In this document: one piece after another, positions 31,569-41,371 of the stretch
Numbering within the stretch: the stretch's first letter is position 1
Layout of the letters: every line of letters starts with the position of its first letter
Origin: Fragum whitleyi
Taxonomy: Eukaryota > Mollusca > Bivalvia > Cardiida > Cardiidae
NCBI GenBank assembly: GCA_948146395.1
Contig: OX411547.1
Coordinates: forward strand, 31,042,614-31,106,613
DNA: 64,000 nucleotides
Direction: 5' to 3'
The notes under the pieces: generated by a model
Told to the model about the DNA's origin: nothing
Databases searched by the model: none
What the model saw: the letters and a program-made list of their open reading frames with translations, nothing else
Program-made: the position numbers and the translations under genes

Positions 31569-34500
31569 GTAAGTGGTGTATATTCAATCATTGAGTCCTT
31601 TATAGTGCCTTGTGATGTAGATTGTCTCCTGTCTGAATGGTCCCCATTGAGTACCTGTAGTCAGACCTGCGTTGTAGGTAAGTGATTTATTGGCAGGGTG
31701 AACCCTGTGTAGTATCCTGTCATGTTTTTTATGCTCCCCGAAGGGAGAGCATATAGCCGCCGCTTCGTCTGTCCATCCAGCCGTAATTCCGTCCATCCAT
31801 CTATCTGTCCGTCCGTCCGTCCCCACCTATTTCTCCATAACCCTTGAGCCAAATCAAATGAAACTTACCATGTGAACTTCCTATGAAGTTGATGCATCTG
31901 TGATGATTTTTGGATTTGAGGCCTCGTCACGGGAAAAGGGGACTTAGGGTAAAAAACAGTTTTTCCCTAATTTCTCCTAGTCTTACAGCCAGAATTCAGT
32001 GAAATTTGATATTTGAGTAGCAGATCAGATGTTCTTTACTATGAACAATTTGAAATTAACGTAAAAAAAAATATATCATTGAAAAAGGGGGCTAAATGTT
32101 TGTTACCTTTACGTTAGCGTGTAAAATACAATTATTCTGTCCATCTGTCCATCGTCCGTCCCCACCTATTTCTCAATAACCTTTTGGCCAAATCAAATGA
32201 AACTTACAATGTGAACTTCCTATGATATAGTGTTGATGCTTCTGTGACGGTTTGTGGATTTGAGGCCTTGTCACGGGAAAAGGGGACTTAGGGTAAAAAA
32301 CAGTTTTTCCCAAATTTCTCCTAGTCTAACAGTCAGAATTTAGTGAAATTTCATATTTGAGTAGCAAATCAGATGCCCTTTACTATAAATAATTTGAAAT
32401 TAACGTAAAAAAAATATATCATGGAAAAAGGGGGCTAAATGTTTTTGTTACCTTTACGTTAGCGTGTAAAATACAGTTATACTTTCATTTCTCCTAGTTT
32501 TATGCTCAGAATTTGATTAAATTTCACATTTGAGTAGCAAATCAGATGCCCTTTACCATAAACTATTTGAAATTTGAGTCTAAAAATATGTCATGCTAAA
32601 AGGGGGTTTAATGTTTGTTACCTTTATGTTAGCTGTATAAGATAACACCTTATTTGAGTCCTTGCAATCTGACCACAGAGCATATCTCCCAAAGTATTAT
32701 AGCTATCAACTTGAAACTTTATGGGTGGATAGATCTTGTGAAGGACAAGTGCAGTGCACAAGAACTACAACTCTTGCTTGCATAATTTTGGAGTTATTGC
32801 CCTTTGTTATTTTTAAGACTTAGATTTTGTCCGGAGCATATCTCCTAAAGTATAATAGCTATCAACTTGAAACTTTATGGGTGGAAAGATCTCATGGAGG
32901 AGAAGTGCTATGCACAAGAACTACAACTCTTGCTTGCATAATTTTGGATTAATTGCCCATTGTTATTTTTGTTACTGAGATATTGTTTGGAGCACATCTC
33001 CTAGAGTATAATAGCTATCAACTTTAAACTTTATGTATGGGTAGGTCTTATGGAGGAGAAGTGCAGTGTACAAGAACTACTACTCTTACTTGCATAATTT
33101 TGGAGTTATTGCCCTTTGCTATTTTTTGATACTTAGATTTTGTCTGGAGCATATCTCCTAAAGTATAATAGCTTTCAACTTGAATTTTCATGGGTGGATA
33201 GATCTCATGGAGGACAAGTGCAGTGCACAAGAACTTCAACTCTTGATTGCATAATTTTGGATTTTTAGCCCTTTGTTATTTTTAATACTTAGATTTTAGG
33301 TAAATCTCTGACAGTACAAAAGAATCTTTATTCTATTAGGCTTCAGTTTACTATCAAGCTTTCGTGGCAGGGGATGTCCATGTCCAACATGGCTCTTGTT
33401 TTTTTGACAATGCCTTATTCTGGGAGCATAATCCGTCTTTGACGGCTCTTGTTGGGTTTTTTTTCATGTCTAAATCATCCCCGTGTTATGCTGAGGTTTT
33501 TGGTATAGGGAAGTGTTAGTATTCAGTTATTGGATCTTGTGCAGTCCTCTTTGATGTAGATTGTCTCCTGTTGGAATGGTCCCTACAGCGTAACTGTGGT
33601 CAGACTTTGTGAGGGTTAGTGGTGTATATTTAGCTGTAAGACCTTGTAAAGAGTCCTGTGATGTTGATTGTCTTTTATCAGAATGACTCTTAGATTTCCT
33701 GTAATCAGACAAGTAATGTTGATAAGGGGTGTAAATTCAGTTATTTAGGCCTATAAAAAGTCTTTTGACGCAGATTATCTCTTATCAGAATGGTTTCTAA
33801 TGAGTTCCTGTAGTCAGACTTGTAGTGTAGATAAGTGGTGTATATTATATTGCTTAGTCCTGTGTCGTAGATTATCTCTTATTAGAATGGTTTCAATGGA
33901 GTTCCTGGAGTCAGACTTGTAGTGTAGATAGGTATATATTCCATTGCTAAGTCCTGTGACGCAGATTATCTCTTATCAGAATGATTTCAATTGAGTTCCT
34001 GTAGTCAGACTTGTAGTGTAGATAAGTGGTTTAATTCCATTGCTTAGTCCTGTGACATATATTATCTCTTATCAGAATAATTTCAAAGGAGTTCCTGTAG
34101 TCAGACTTGTAGTGTAGATAAGTGGTTTAATTCCATTGCTTAGTCCTGTGACATATATTATCTCTTATCAGAATAATTTCAAAGGAGTTCCTGTAGTCAG
34201 ACTTGTAGTGTAGATAAGTGGTTTAATTCCATTGCTTAGTCCTGTGACATATATTATTCCTTATCAGAATAATTTCAAAGGAGTTCCTGTAGTCAGACTT
34301 GTAGTGTAGATCAAAGGTGAATATTCAGGCATTGAGTCTTGCACAGTGTCCTATTATGTAGATTGTCTCTTATCAGAATGGACTATAAAGTACAAACTTG
34401 GAGTCAGGCTTGTGATTAGTGTTAATTCTGTATAGGTAGTTACTGAGTACTGTCCAATAAAGAATTCAGTCCTATCTAATACCTTCTGATGCAGAATGCT

Positions 34501-34745
34501 CTTGTCTAAATGTTCCCGTATGAGGGTCTATAGTTAGACCTGTGTTTTGGGAAAGAAGTGTTTCTTTAGTGAGTGAACCCTGTACATATCATCCTATGAG
34601 AAAGGTCTTTAAGACCCACCTGTAGCCAGACTTGTGACTTACTGTGTAATTTAGTGGAAAATGTATATATACACTTTTTGGTGTGAAAAATTGGTGTGTA
34701 TGTTCCTATAAAATACTTATAGTCAGACTTGTTTGCTAACTAAAT
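31569..34745 (+). repeat. Decayed tandem copies of the E10 3' part and its donor
   Basis: About 13 copies, anchored on the AGTCAGAC motif of the exon: 31661, then after an inserted element 33600, 33705, 33814, 33911, 34005, 34101, 34197, 34293, 34404, ~34534, ~34625 and 34722. Spacing is 94-111 bp. The first copy still reads CDVDCLLSEWSP-like sequence and ends in GTAG|GTAAGT, an intact-looking donor. Three units (34021-34310) are almost identical at 96 bp, a recent local amplification, while outer ones fade. No clear acceptor precedes the units, so they are not expected to be exons. An element at 31730-33453 splits the array. Confidence 0.88.
31730..33453 (+). mobile_element. Helentron/HINE-like element, ATGCTCCC family, with 156-bp cores
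   Basis: The 5' end ATGCTCCCCGAAGGGAGAGC folds as CTCCCC-GAA-GGGAG. A CCGTCCGTCCGTCC tract follows. The proximal core has two long repeats (GGGAAAAGGGGACTTAGGGT at about 31938 and 32275) and a third partial one. The distal core is four ~156 bp units (TTGCCCTTTG-like at 32797, 32953, 33109, 33265). The 3' end has CTGGGAGCATAA at 33420 (inverse of the start), a perfect hairpin CCGTC-TTT-GACGG and CTCTTGTT. It is inserted in the E10-derived array. Confidence 0.82.
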
Positions 34746-35428
34746 TGGGTATATTTAGGTACAAATTTTGAACTGTTGTGAAAAAGTGGATGTCTGGGAA
34801 CTCAAATAATTGGTTGCAGTAAAGCTCAACCATTGGCAGCATAACAAGAATTCATCTACAGGAAAGCAACATAATTCTAGATTCAGAAAATCAGTAAAGT
34901 GCAAAAGCGTTTTGACTGTGATCAGCCAGCCCAGTCTGACTAGGTTCAACAATATACACACTACCAAGTTGTATCAGTTGTATCATCTTCACCTCAATGG
35001 TCACACCTATGTGACCTTTATGAAGGAGATAGTGTCATATTATATGGGTCTGCATGATCATGCAGTACCTTTTGTCAAATGTTTGGTTGAGTATTGATCA
35101 ATCAATTTCTAAAATATTCAGAGTTGTGTGAAAGTATGACAGTGGTTTTCTAAACTTGCTGGATATAATGTGTTTATGTCTTGTAAAAGCAACCAAAGTT
35201 TTAGAACAAAAAGTATTGAGAAGTAAGTGCAAAACAATTTTAAGTGCCTATAAATCTATAGGCACTTATAATTGCTCTACACCCCCCCTTGGTTTGCCAG
35301 TACTTTTTGTTATCTACTTTAAATAATTTGTGAGTATTGTGTATCTTGTAAAACCAAGCATATCAGAATCTAAATTTAAGTTTTGTGCACTTGCATTTTG
35401 CTTAGAATTGATATACCATATCTCCTTT
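34746..35428. other. E10-E11 intron, unclassified part
   Basis: Contains a short inverted segment near 35232-35262 (AAGTGCCTATAAATCTATAG paired with TATAGGCACTTATAATT) related to the ~75-bp foldback families, and a C-run at 35283. No exon recognised; short frames at 34755-35097 have no motif I can name. Confidence 0.4.
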
Positions 35429-35735
35429 GATAAGAGCCCCCCTCTTTAATAGTAGCTCCCCCTATTGTATTCACTAAGATTACTATCTTTTCTGGATTGA
35501 AATTACTTAAATTTGATCATTTTGTAAGTCTTTTTTCTCTAATTTGAGATTGATTTCCTCTAAACACTCTAAACAATCATTTAAATGATTGTTTAGAGGA
35601 AATTAACCTCAAATTAAAAGTGAAGTATCAATAAGACAGCAATTTAATAGATATTTTGCTTCTCAAATCAGTTGCTAAATAAAAGCTGACAGACCTTATC
35701 CATGTTTTAAAAAGCATTTATTAGGATAAATAATG
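35429..35735. mobile_element. Palindrome-centred MITE-like repeat, copy 3
   Basis: Best-preserved central palindrome of the family at about 35573-35602 (AAACAATCATTTAAATGATTGTTT core), with flanking CTCTAATTTGAGATTGATTTC and its inverse GAAATTAACCTCAAATTA. Ends at AAGCATTTATTAGGATAAAT, just before the E11 acceptor. Confidence 0.65.
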
Positions 35736-35752
35736 TAATTTAATGTTCCTAG

Positions 35753-36012
35753 GTTATCAACTGCGAACGAGAGATGTTGTACAAGAAGCTACTGGGAATG
35801 GCCGTTTTTGTCAAATGACCCGAGAACAATCTAAACCATGTTTCAAACAAGGATGCTATTCTTGGTATGTGTCAGATTGGTCACCATGTACTACACAGAA
35901 GGGTGTGTGTGGTTATGGGACTCAGATACGGAACATCACCTGTGTTGGAGACGGAGGATTACCTGTAAACTCGTCAAATTGTGAACCAGACCTGGATATT
36001 ATAGTTCTTCAG
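35753..36012 (+). CDS. THSD7A-like: THSD7-like gene, exon E11: TSP1 end and next core
   Basis: Acceptor TTTAATGTTCCTAG ends at 35752; donor CTTCAG|GTAGGG follows 36012. Phase 1 in, phase 0 out. It encodes YQLRTRDVVQEATGNGRFCQ and KPCFKQGCYSW (end of the E10 domain), then YVSDWSPCTTQKGVCGYGTQ and RNITC, a TSP1 domain with an N-glycosylation sequon (NIT) in the strand. A second sequon, NSS, follows. Confidence 0.95.
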
Positions 36013-36077
36013 GTAGGGTTTTGGAAAAGGCTAACAGTTGGTTAGAATGAGATTGATTCCTGTGGCCACATAATTTG

Positions 36078-36151
36078 ATGGCTCAGCGCAAAACAGTTGT
36101 AACTGCCTATAAACATATAGGCAGTTACAACAGCTTTGAGCTGAGCCATCG
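36078..36151. mobile_element. ~75-bp foldback hairpin, GATGGCTCAG family
   Basis: Arms GATGGCTCAGCGCAAAACAG.. and ..CTGAGCCATC pair over nearly their whole length around a 6-base loop (TATA-AACATA-TATA). The predicted transcript is a single long stem-loop. It lies just after the E11 donor. Relatives: 12449, 39078, 46987, 47088 and 61907. Confidence 0.85.
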
Positions 36152-36617
36152 ATATGTATTGCAGAATTTGACCTTGGCAATACGTCAGATTTTTAAGCTG
36201 GTGTAAAAGTAGCTATCCTGTGCTCAGTTCATTCTTCTTTTCCAAAGAAAATACATCATTTGATCTAAATATTGTTAAAGCTTATGACTATTATATAATT
36301 ATTTTACAATTGTTGGCAGACAGCGTCCTCTTCTTTGTCCCGAGCATAACCTTGTCCCCTTATGATTGAATGACTTGAAACTTGCAGTTATGTTCCTCAC
36401 ATGATTACCGAGTGCAGTGCACAAGAACCATCATTCTACCCATCCTTTGTTATTTTTACACCCAAACATCCAGCAGTGTAATGGGTGTACCATGTGACAA
36501 TTTGCCATCTTATTAGACAATAAAAACAAGATAGCTATTATGAATATATAGTATGAAAGAATATCCTTATTATCAGTTTTAATTGTACAAGAAATTTATT
36601 AATTTTCCACACTGTTT

Positions 36618-38329
36618 TTAGCTCACCTGAGCACAAAGTTGTGCAATATCCGTTGTCAGTCGTGCATCGTCCAGCGTCCACTATTTCTTAAAACATATTC
36701 TTCTCCTAAACCAGTGGGCAAAACTCGATGAAGGGATATTCCTTGGGTCAAGCTCTACCAATTATTCAAATAAATGAAATCATCCCTTAACTTTCCCTTT
36801 ACCCTTAACAAAAAGTGTGAAAATGGGGAGATCTTCTTCTCTGAAACCAGAAAGCAGACAGCTTTCATATTTGATATGTAACATCATCTAGTGGACCTCT
36901 ACCAATTTTGTTCATATCAAGAACCTGGGATCATATTTGAGCTGGGCACATCCTTTTAAGCTCTTCTTAACACCAAGGGTAAAAAAAGGAAAATCTTCAA
37001 ATATCTTCTACTGTGCTACCAAAAGGCAGAAAGCATTTACATTTGGTATGTAGCATCATCTAGTTGGCCTCTACCACGTTTGTGCATATCAAGACCCTGG
37101 GATCATATTTAGGCTCCAACCTGGTGCAACCCTTTAAACATAGAATCAAAGATAGAAAATCATTTAAAATCTTCTAACTGAAACAAGATGGCAGACGTTT
37201 TTCATATTTGGTATAATGCATCATCTAGTGGACCTCTACCAAGTTTATTCATATCAAGACCCTGGGGTCATATTTGGGCTTTGCCTGGGCACATCCCTTT
37301 AAGCTCTCCTTAGCACCAAGGGTAAAAAAAAGAAAATCTTCTACTGTGAAACCAGAAAGCAGACAGCATTTACATTTGGTATGTAGCATCATGTAGTTGG
37401 CCTGGACCATGTTTGTTTATATCAAGACCCTGGGATCATATTTGGGCTCCACCAGGGTGCAACCCTTTTAACATAGAATCAAAGATAGAAAATCTTCTTT
37501 TCTGAAACCACAGTTCACACAGCTTTCATATTTGGTATGTAGCATCATCTAGTTGGCCTCTACCAATTTTGTTCATATCAAGACCCTGGGGTCATATTTG
37601 GGCTTTGCCTGGGCACATTCCTTTTAGCTCTTCTAAGCACGAAGGGTAAATAAAGGAAAATCTTCAAAAATCTTCTACTGTTAAACCAGAAAGTAGACAG
37701 CATTTACATTTGGTATGTAGCATTATCTAGTGGACCCCTACCAAGTTTGTTCATATCAAGACCCTTGGATCATATTTGGGCTCCAACCGGGCGCAACCCT
37801 TTAAACATGGAATCAAAGAGCAAAAATCTTTAAAAATCTTTAAAAATCTTTTTTTTCTGAAACCACAGGGTACACAGCTTTCATATTTGGTATACAGTGT
37901 CATGTAGTGGGCCCCTTCTAAGTCTATTCATATCAAGACCCTGGGGTCATATTTGGGCTTTGCCCGGGCACATCTCTTTTAGCTCATCTAAGCATGATAG
38001 GAGAAAATAGGAAAATCTTCAAAAATCTTCTACTCTGAAACCAGAAAGCAGACAGCTTTCATATTTAGTATGTAGCATTATCTAGTGGACCTCTATCAAG
38101 TTTGTTCAGTTCAAGACCCTGGGGTCACATTTTGGCTCCTCCCAGGTGGATCCCTTTTTACATAGAATCAAAGAGCGAAAAGACATATCCTTCTTACTCT
38201 TGGCTGAAAATATTCCATGGTATTTTTCTTATGTAGAAATTATCTCCTTGTTAAGATCTGCCTCTTGTGATGTCCCAGGGGTCAAAGAGACTCAGGTGAG
38301 AGATCTAGGACCATCATGGTAACTTGTTT
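36618..38329 (+). mobile_element. Helentron/HINE-like element, AGCTCACC family, copy 3
   Basis: Starts TTAGCTCACCTGAGCACAAA, followed by GTCGTGCATCGTCCAGCGTC and about nine ~170 bp tandem cores with CAGACAGCTTTCATATTTGG and ATCAAGACCCTGGG blocks. Ends with ACTCAGGTGAGAGATCTAGG, a weaker hairpin and AACTTGTTTG. The 156-bp type motif AGTGCAGTGCACAAGAACC also occurs just upstream (36411-36430) as a core remnant next to an ACGCCCGTC-type tail (36479-36515). Longest member of this family here. Confidence 0.75.
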
Positions 38330-38877
38330 GAATTTTTGTAATGGTAATGAAAAGGCCTCCTTGAGAATAAATGAATAAGTATGATATGGTTTAAAGGACT
38401 AGAAAATGCTACATTGTCTGGTAAAGGATTGAAGACATTTCGTGCCTGTAGCTGTGACAGACTTTATTGTATTGTCATTATTTTGGGATGATAATTCTGT
38501 AGTGCAATTTTGTCTCGTGGGGGTTTTGAGACAAAAACATTTTGTTCTTGCATGAACTTTACTGTTTTTGTGAATTTCACTAGGCTAGGTTTGATTACAT
38601 CATAAGATATTGAATGAATTTTGTTATCACTGACGTTATATTGTATCTGTGTTTGAAAAAAATGGTTGGTATGTCCATAGTTACAAGACAGTCAGTCTTT
38701 TGATTGACTGGTACCAATTCAGAGATAGCCATAAGAGGGGATAATGCCAGTTAAGAAATCTTTATTTCTCAACGAAACCCTATGTTGTGGGTACTCATTG
38801 AATCTCTAAATAAAGTTTGTGGAAGAATTATTGAAATACTCTTATCTAAATTAAAGAATAAAGCATCTTTAAGTATA

Positions 38878-39310
38878 AGTTACAGAGTGAACACTATTGG
38901 ACAATTTAGATACCACAACTAACCTAAAAATAATTACCATTTTAGACAGAGTGAACACCCTTGAACAAATGCTGTCATAACTGACCAAAAAATGATTACC
39001 ATTTAAGACACAGCAATCTGTACAGTCCCATGCCCAGAAGAATTAACATTTAAACAGTGAACAACCATGAACAAATTGATAGCTCAGGGTGAAACAGATG
39101 TAACTCCCTATAAGCATATAGGGAGTTACAACTGTTTCATGCTGAGCCATCGAATTTTTAATTAAAATAATTTTATATAATAACTGACCTTAAAAGTTTT
39201 ACCATTGTAGACAGGGTAATTCTGTAGATTGCCATGCCCAGAAAAATAAAGTTACAGAGCAGACACCCTGGAACAAATAATATTAATATTTTATCTTACC
39301 TTTGAATATT
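38878..39310 (+). pseudogene. Decayed upstream copies of the E12 acceptor and exon start
   Basis: At least four partial copies precede E12: near 38878 (ACAGAGTGAACACTATTGG), 38938 (CCATTTTAGACAGAGTGAAC), 38998 (with CAATCTGTACAGTCCCATGC) and 39201 (CCATTGTAGACAGGG, then TGTAGATTGCCATGCCCAG and GAGCAGACACCCTGGAA). They align to the E12 acceptor region plus about 80 nt of exon. Indels break the frame. A foldback element is inserted at 39078-39151. Confidence 0.85.
39078..39151. mobile_element. ~75-bp foldback hairpin, GATAGCTCAG family
   Basis: Arms GATAGCTCAGGGTGAAACAG and CATGCTGAGCCATC, with the inner stem TAACTCCCTATA paired to TATAGGGAGTTA. Inserted in the E12-derived copies. Confidence 0.85.
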
Positions 39311-39323
39311 CACCATTTTTCAG

Positions 39324-39426
39324 ACAGAGCAGTCTTGTAGAATGCCATGTCCAGGGGAATGTATTGTTACCGAGTGGACACCCTGGAATGAATGTTATAT
39401 CAATTGTAAAGACTTTGAAAGAGGAA
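39324..39426 (+). CDS. THSD7A-like: THSD7-like gene, exon E12: last TSP1 core
   Basis: Acceptor TCACCATTTTTCAG ends at 39323; donor GAGGAA|GTAAGT follows 39426. Phase 0 in, phase 1 out. It encodes EQSCRMPCPGEC (linker) and IVTEWTPWNECYINCKDFER, a TSP1 core with WxxWxxC. Too short to stand out as an open frame; supported by splice sites, phase and the CxMPCPGEC/WTPW motifs. Confidence 0.93.
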
Positions 39427-40788
39427 GTAAGTTGTTTTACTCAACTTTTTCATTTATAAATTGATTATTATCAGTTTGGCGCCTTATCATAGATTTTTTG
39501 TTGAGCCAGATTGCTTTGAGCTAACCATAGTTGTCAGAATTAGTCCGGAACATATACCTTTAAATGTTTGGATGGATTCTAAGATAACTTGTCTCATATA
39601 TTTTCCATAAAAAAAAAGATGTACCTTTTAAAAGAACTTTTAGGATAGGTCAAGGTCACAACTCAAGGTCAAAGGTTATTTTGCAAGCTCGTCACCAGTT
39701 TTGTTTGGACCACCATCTTTCTAGTTCTGATCAATGAATTAACTAAATATTGCTTAACCTCTAGCATTATGTATAAATTAGAAAATGTTGGTAGTAGCAC
39801 CATGTTATGTGGATTCTAATTATGCTGTATTGGGAGATAAGAACAACACTTTTAATTAAGGTGTTACTCAAAGTCTTTAAAGCTTATAACAGAACTACAA
39901 CTATTGAAATAAAGCTAAACTTGTAATTTGAAGTTACATTAGCTATTATAGTATTTTCATGCCCGCACAATGAAAGCAAATTGTTTTCCAGGCGTCCATC
40001 TGTCTACCCATCTCTCTCTCAGAAAAACCTGCAAAGGTAACATTTGCCATAACTTCAACATTATTCAGGGTTACAATGCTTATGTTTGGCATGAAGGTCT
40101 CTCTTGTAAAGTAGTAGACCTGTAATAGTTCCGCAATGTTTAGGGAGTAATGGATTTTTAAAGTGTTAACCTTTCTTATGATTTTCATTAGGAAACCTCG
40201 GTCAACATTCTGAAAGATCATGTTATCCAAAATGTTGGGGAACTATTACATTTCCACTACCTTAAACCAAAATAGTGAAAGATAAAGTTTAAGGTCTTAT
40301 GACAAGGTCAAGGTCAGACTCATAGAGAATTGCTGTTTTAGTGACATCAGTGTTTTATTTGTCTTACAAAATGGCAAACAGAGACTCCTTGAAAATGTGA
40401 TATCTTGATTTGTTGATTCCTTATTGAAATGTGGTGTACTAGTTAGTCATAGAGAATAAGGTCAGCTGAAAAAACTTTTTGTTTAAAAACAGACAAAAAT
40501 ATGTAACTATAAATAAACTATGTAATTTCTCTGGAGTTATTGATTTTATTGTTGAATTCGTATTAGGGGAGGAACATTGGCAGGCTCAGGGCTCGAATTC
40601 TGCATGGTCCATAGAAATTTTTCTGAGTAAAAATTAATTCCACATTACTCCTCTCAACTTCAGGGAATGCAAGTCTTAGTAGGGTAGCTGGAAAGTCTAC
40701 TGAAAACAACTAGCTTTCAATTTGATAATGGAAGTGGGGGCATAGGTCTGAAGTTAGTTGAATATGCCTGGATTAGAAACAGACTATA
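39427..40788. other. E12-E13 intron: repeat fragments
   Basis: Core-like blocks of the ATGCCCCC family (AGGTCAAGGTCACAACTCAA near 39650) and a head-like TCATGCCCGCACAATGAAAG near 39958 with CTGTCTACCCATC. A palindromic MITE of the GTGGACCTGTAATAG family lies at 40110-40264 (start GTAGTAGACCTGTAATAGTT, end TTCCACTACCTT). No exon seen. Confidence 0.5.
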
Positions 40789-41010
40789 ACCCTTTGCTGT
40801 TTAATCCCTGCTTTTTACGTGCTTGTGATTTTATGATTGAGAAAAACATTGTTGAATAAGAAGAAATTGCTTCTGACAAGCAATTTCTTCTTTTTCCACA
40901 CTATTTTCTACCCTACTGGATGGTTGTTTTTCAAATTAAATCCACTTTCAAAATTTTCGTCTGCAAAACCTTTGAATTTGGACAGGTCCAAAATCTTGTA
41001 AAACAGAAAA
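40789..41010. mobile_element. MITE-like AACCCTTTGCTG element, copy 1
   Basis: Reverse complement of 46045-46268 over ~220 bp. A central stem GAAGAAATTGCTT-CTGAC-AAGCAATTTCTTC lies near 40859-40892. The opposite terminus is damaged. Non-coding. Confidence 0.8.
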
Positions 41011-41036
41011 GTGATAAACCAAATGAGTCACATAAC

Positions 41037-41113
41037 GAGGGCTTAACAGAAAACTGTAGTAAGTGCCTTTACATTGTATGGGCACTTGCTACAGTTTTCC
41101 GTTAAGCCCTCAG
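41037..41113. mobile_element. ~75-bp foldback hairpin, GAGGGCTTAAC type
   Basis: Arms GAGGGCTTAACAGAAAACTG and CAGTTTTCCGTTAAGCCCTC, inner arms AGTAAGTGCC and GGCACTTGCT, small loop. Same size and inner stem style as the GGCTCAG hairpins but with different ends. About 55 bp upstream of the E13 acceptor. Confidence 0.8.
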
Positions 41114-41167
41114 TTTATTATTTTAAATGAAAAATTATAAACATTTTCATATCTCACAAACTTTCAG

Positions 41168-41371
41168 GGTATACTAGAGGTGTACAGAGTAGATCTCGTG
41201 CTATTCTCGCTTACTCCCAGCTCAATAATGACCCATGTCCAGACCAACTGTGGGAAAGTCGGCCCTGTGAGGCTTCAAGATGTTTTACATTCCATTGGAA
41301 GAGATCAAATTGGACAGTTCGAGACACACGGGAAATCTGGTGTCAACGATCAGACGGAATGAATGTGACGG
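41168..41371 (+). CDS. THSD7A-like: THSD7-like gene, exon E13: TSP1 closing segment with WCQRSDG motif
   Basis: Acceptor TCTCACAAACTTTCAG ends at 41167; donor GTGACGG|GTAAGT follows 41371. Phase 1 in and out, 68 codons' worth. It encodes YTRGVQSRSRAILAYSQLN, DPCPDQLWESRPCEASRC and finally EIWCQRSDGMNVT. WCQRSDGxNVTG is, from memory, nearly invariant near the end of the extracellular region of vertebrate THSD7A, so this is the strongest single orthology marker. It also contains NWT and NVT glycosylation sequons. Confidence 0.96.

Noticed and set aside
31590..31680. Extra functional TSP1 exon immediately downstream of E10
   Set aside because: The copy keeps the frame and a donor-like end but has lost the first tryptophan-cysteine spacing (WSPL) and one cysteine, and lacks a polypyrimidine acceptor. 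Its relatives further on are plainly decayed. Treated as a relic.
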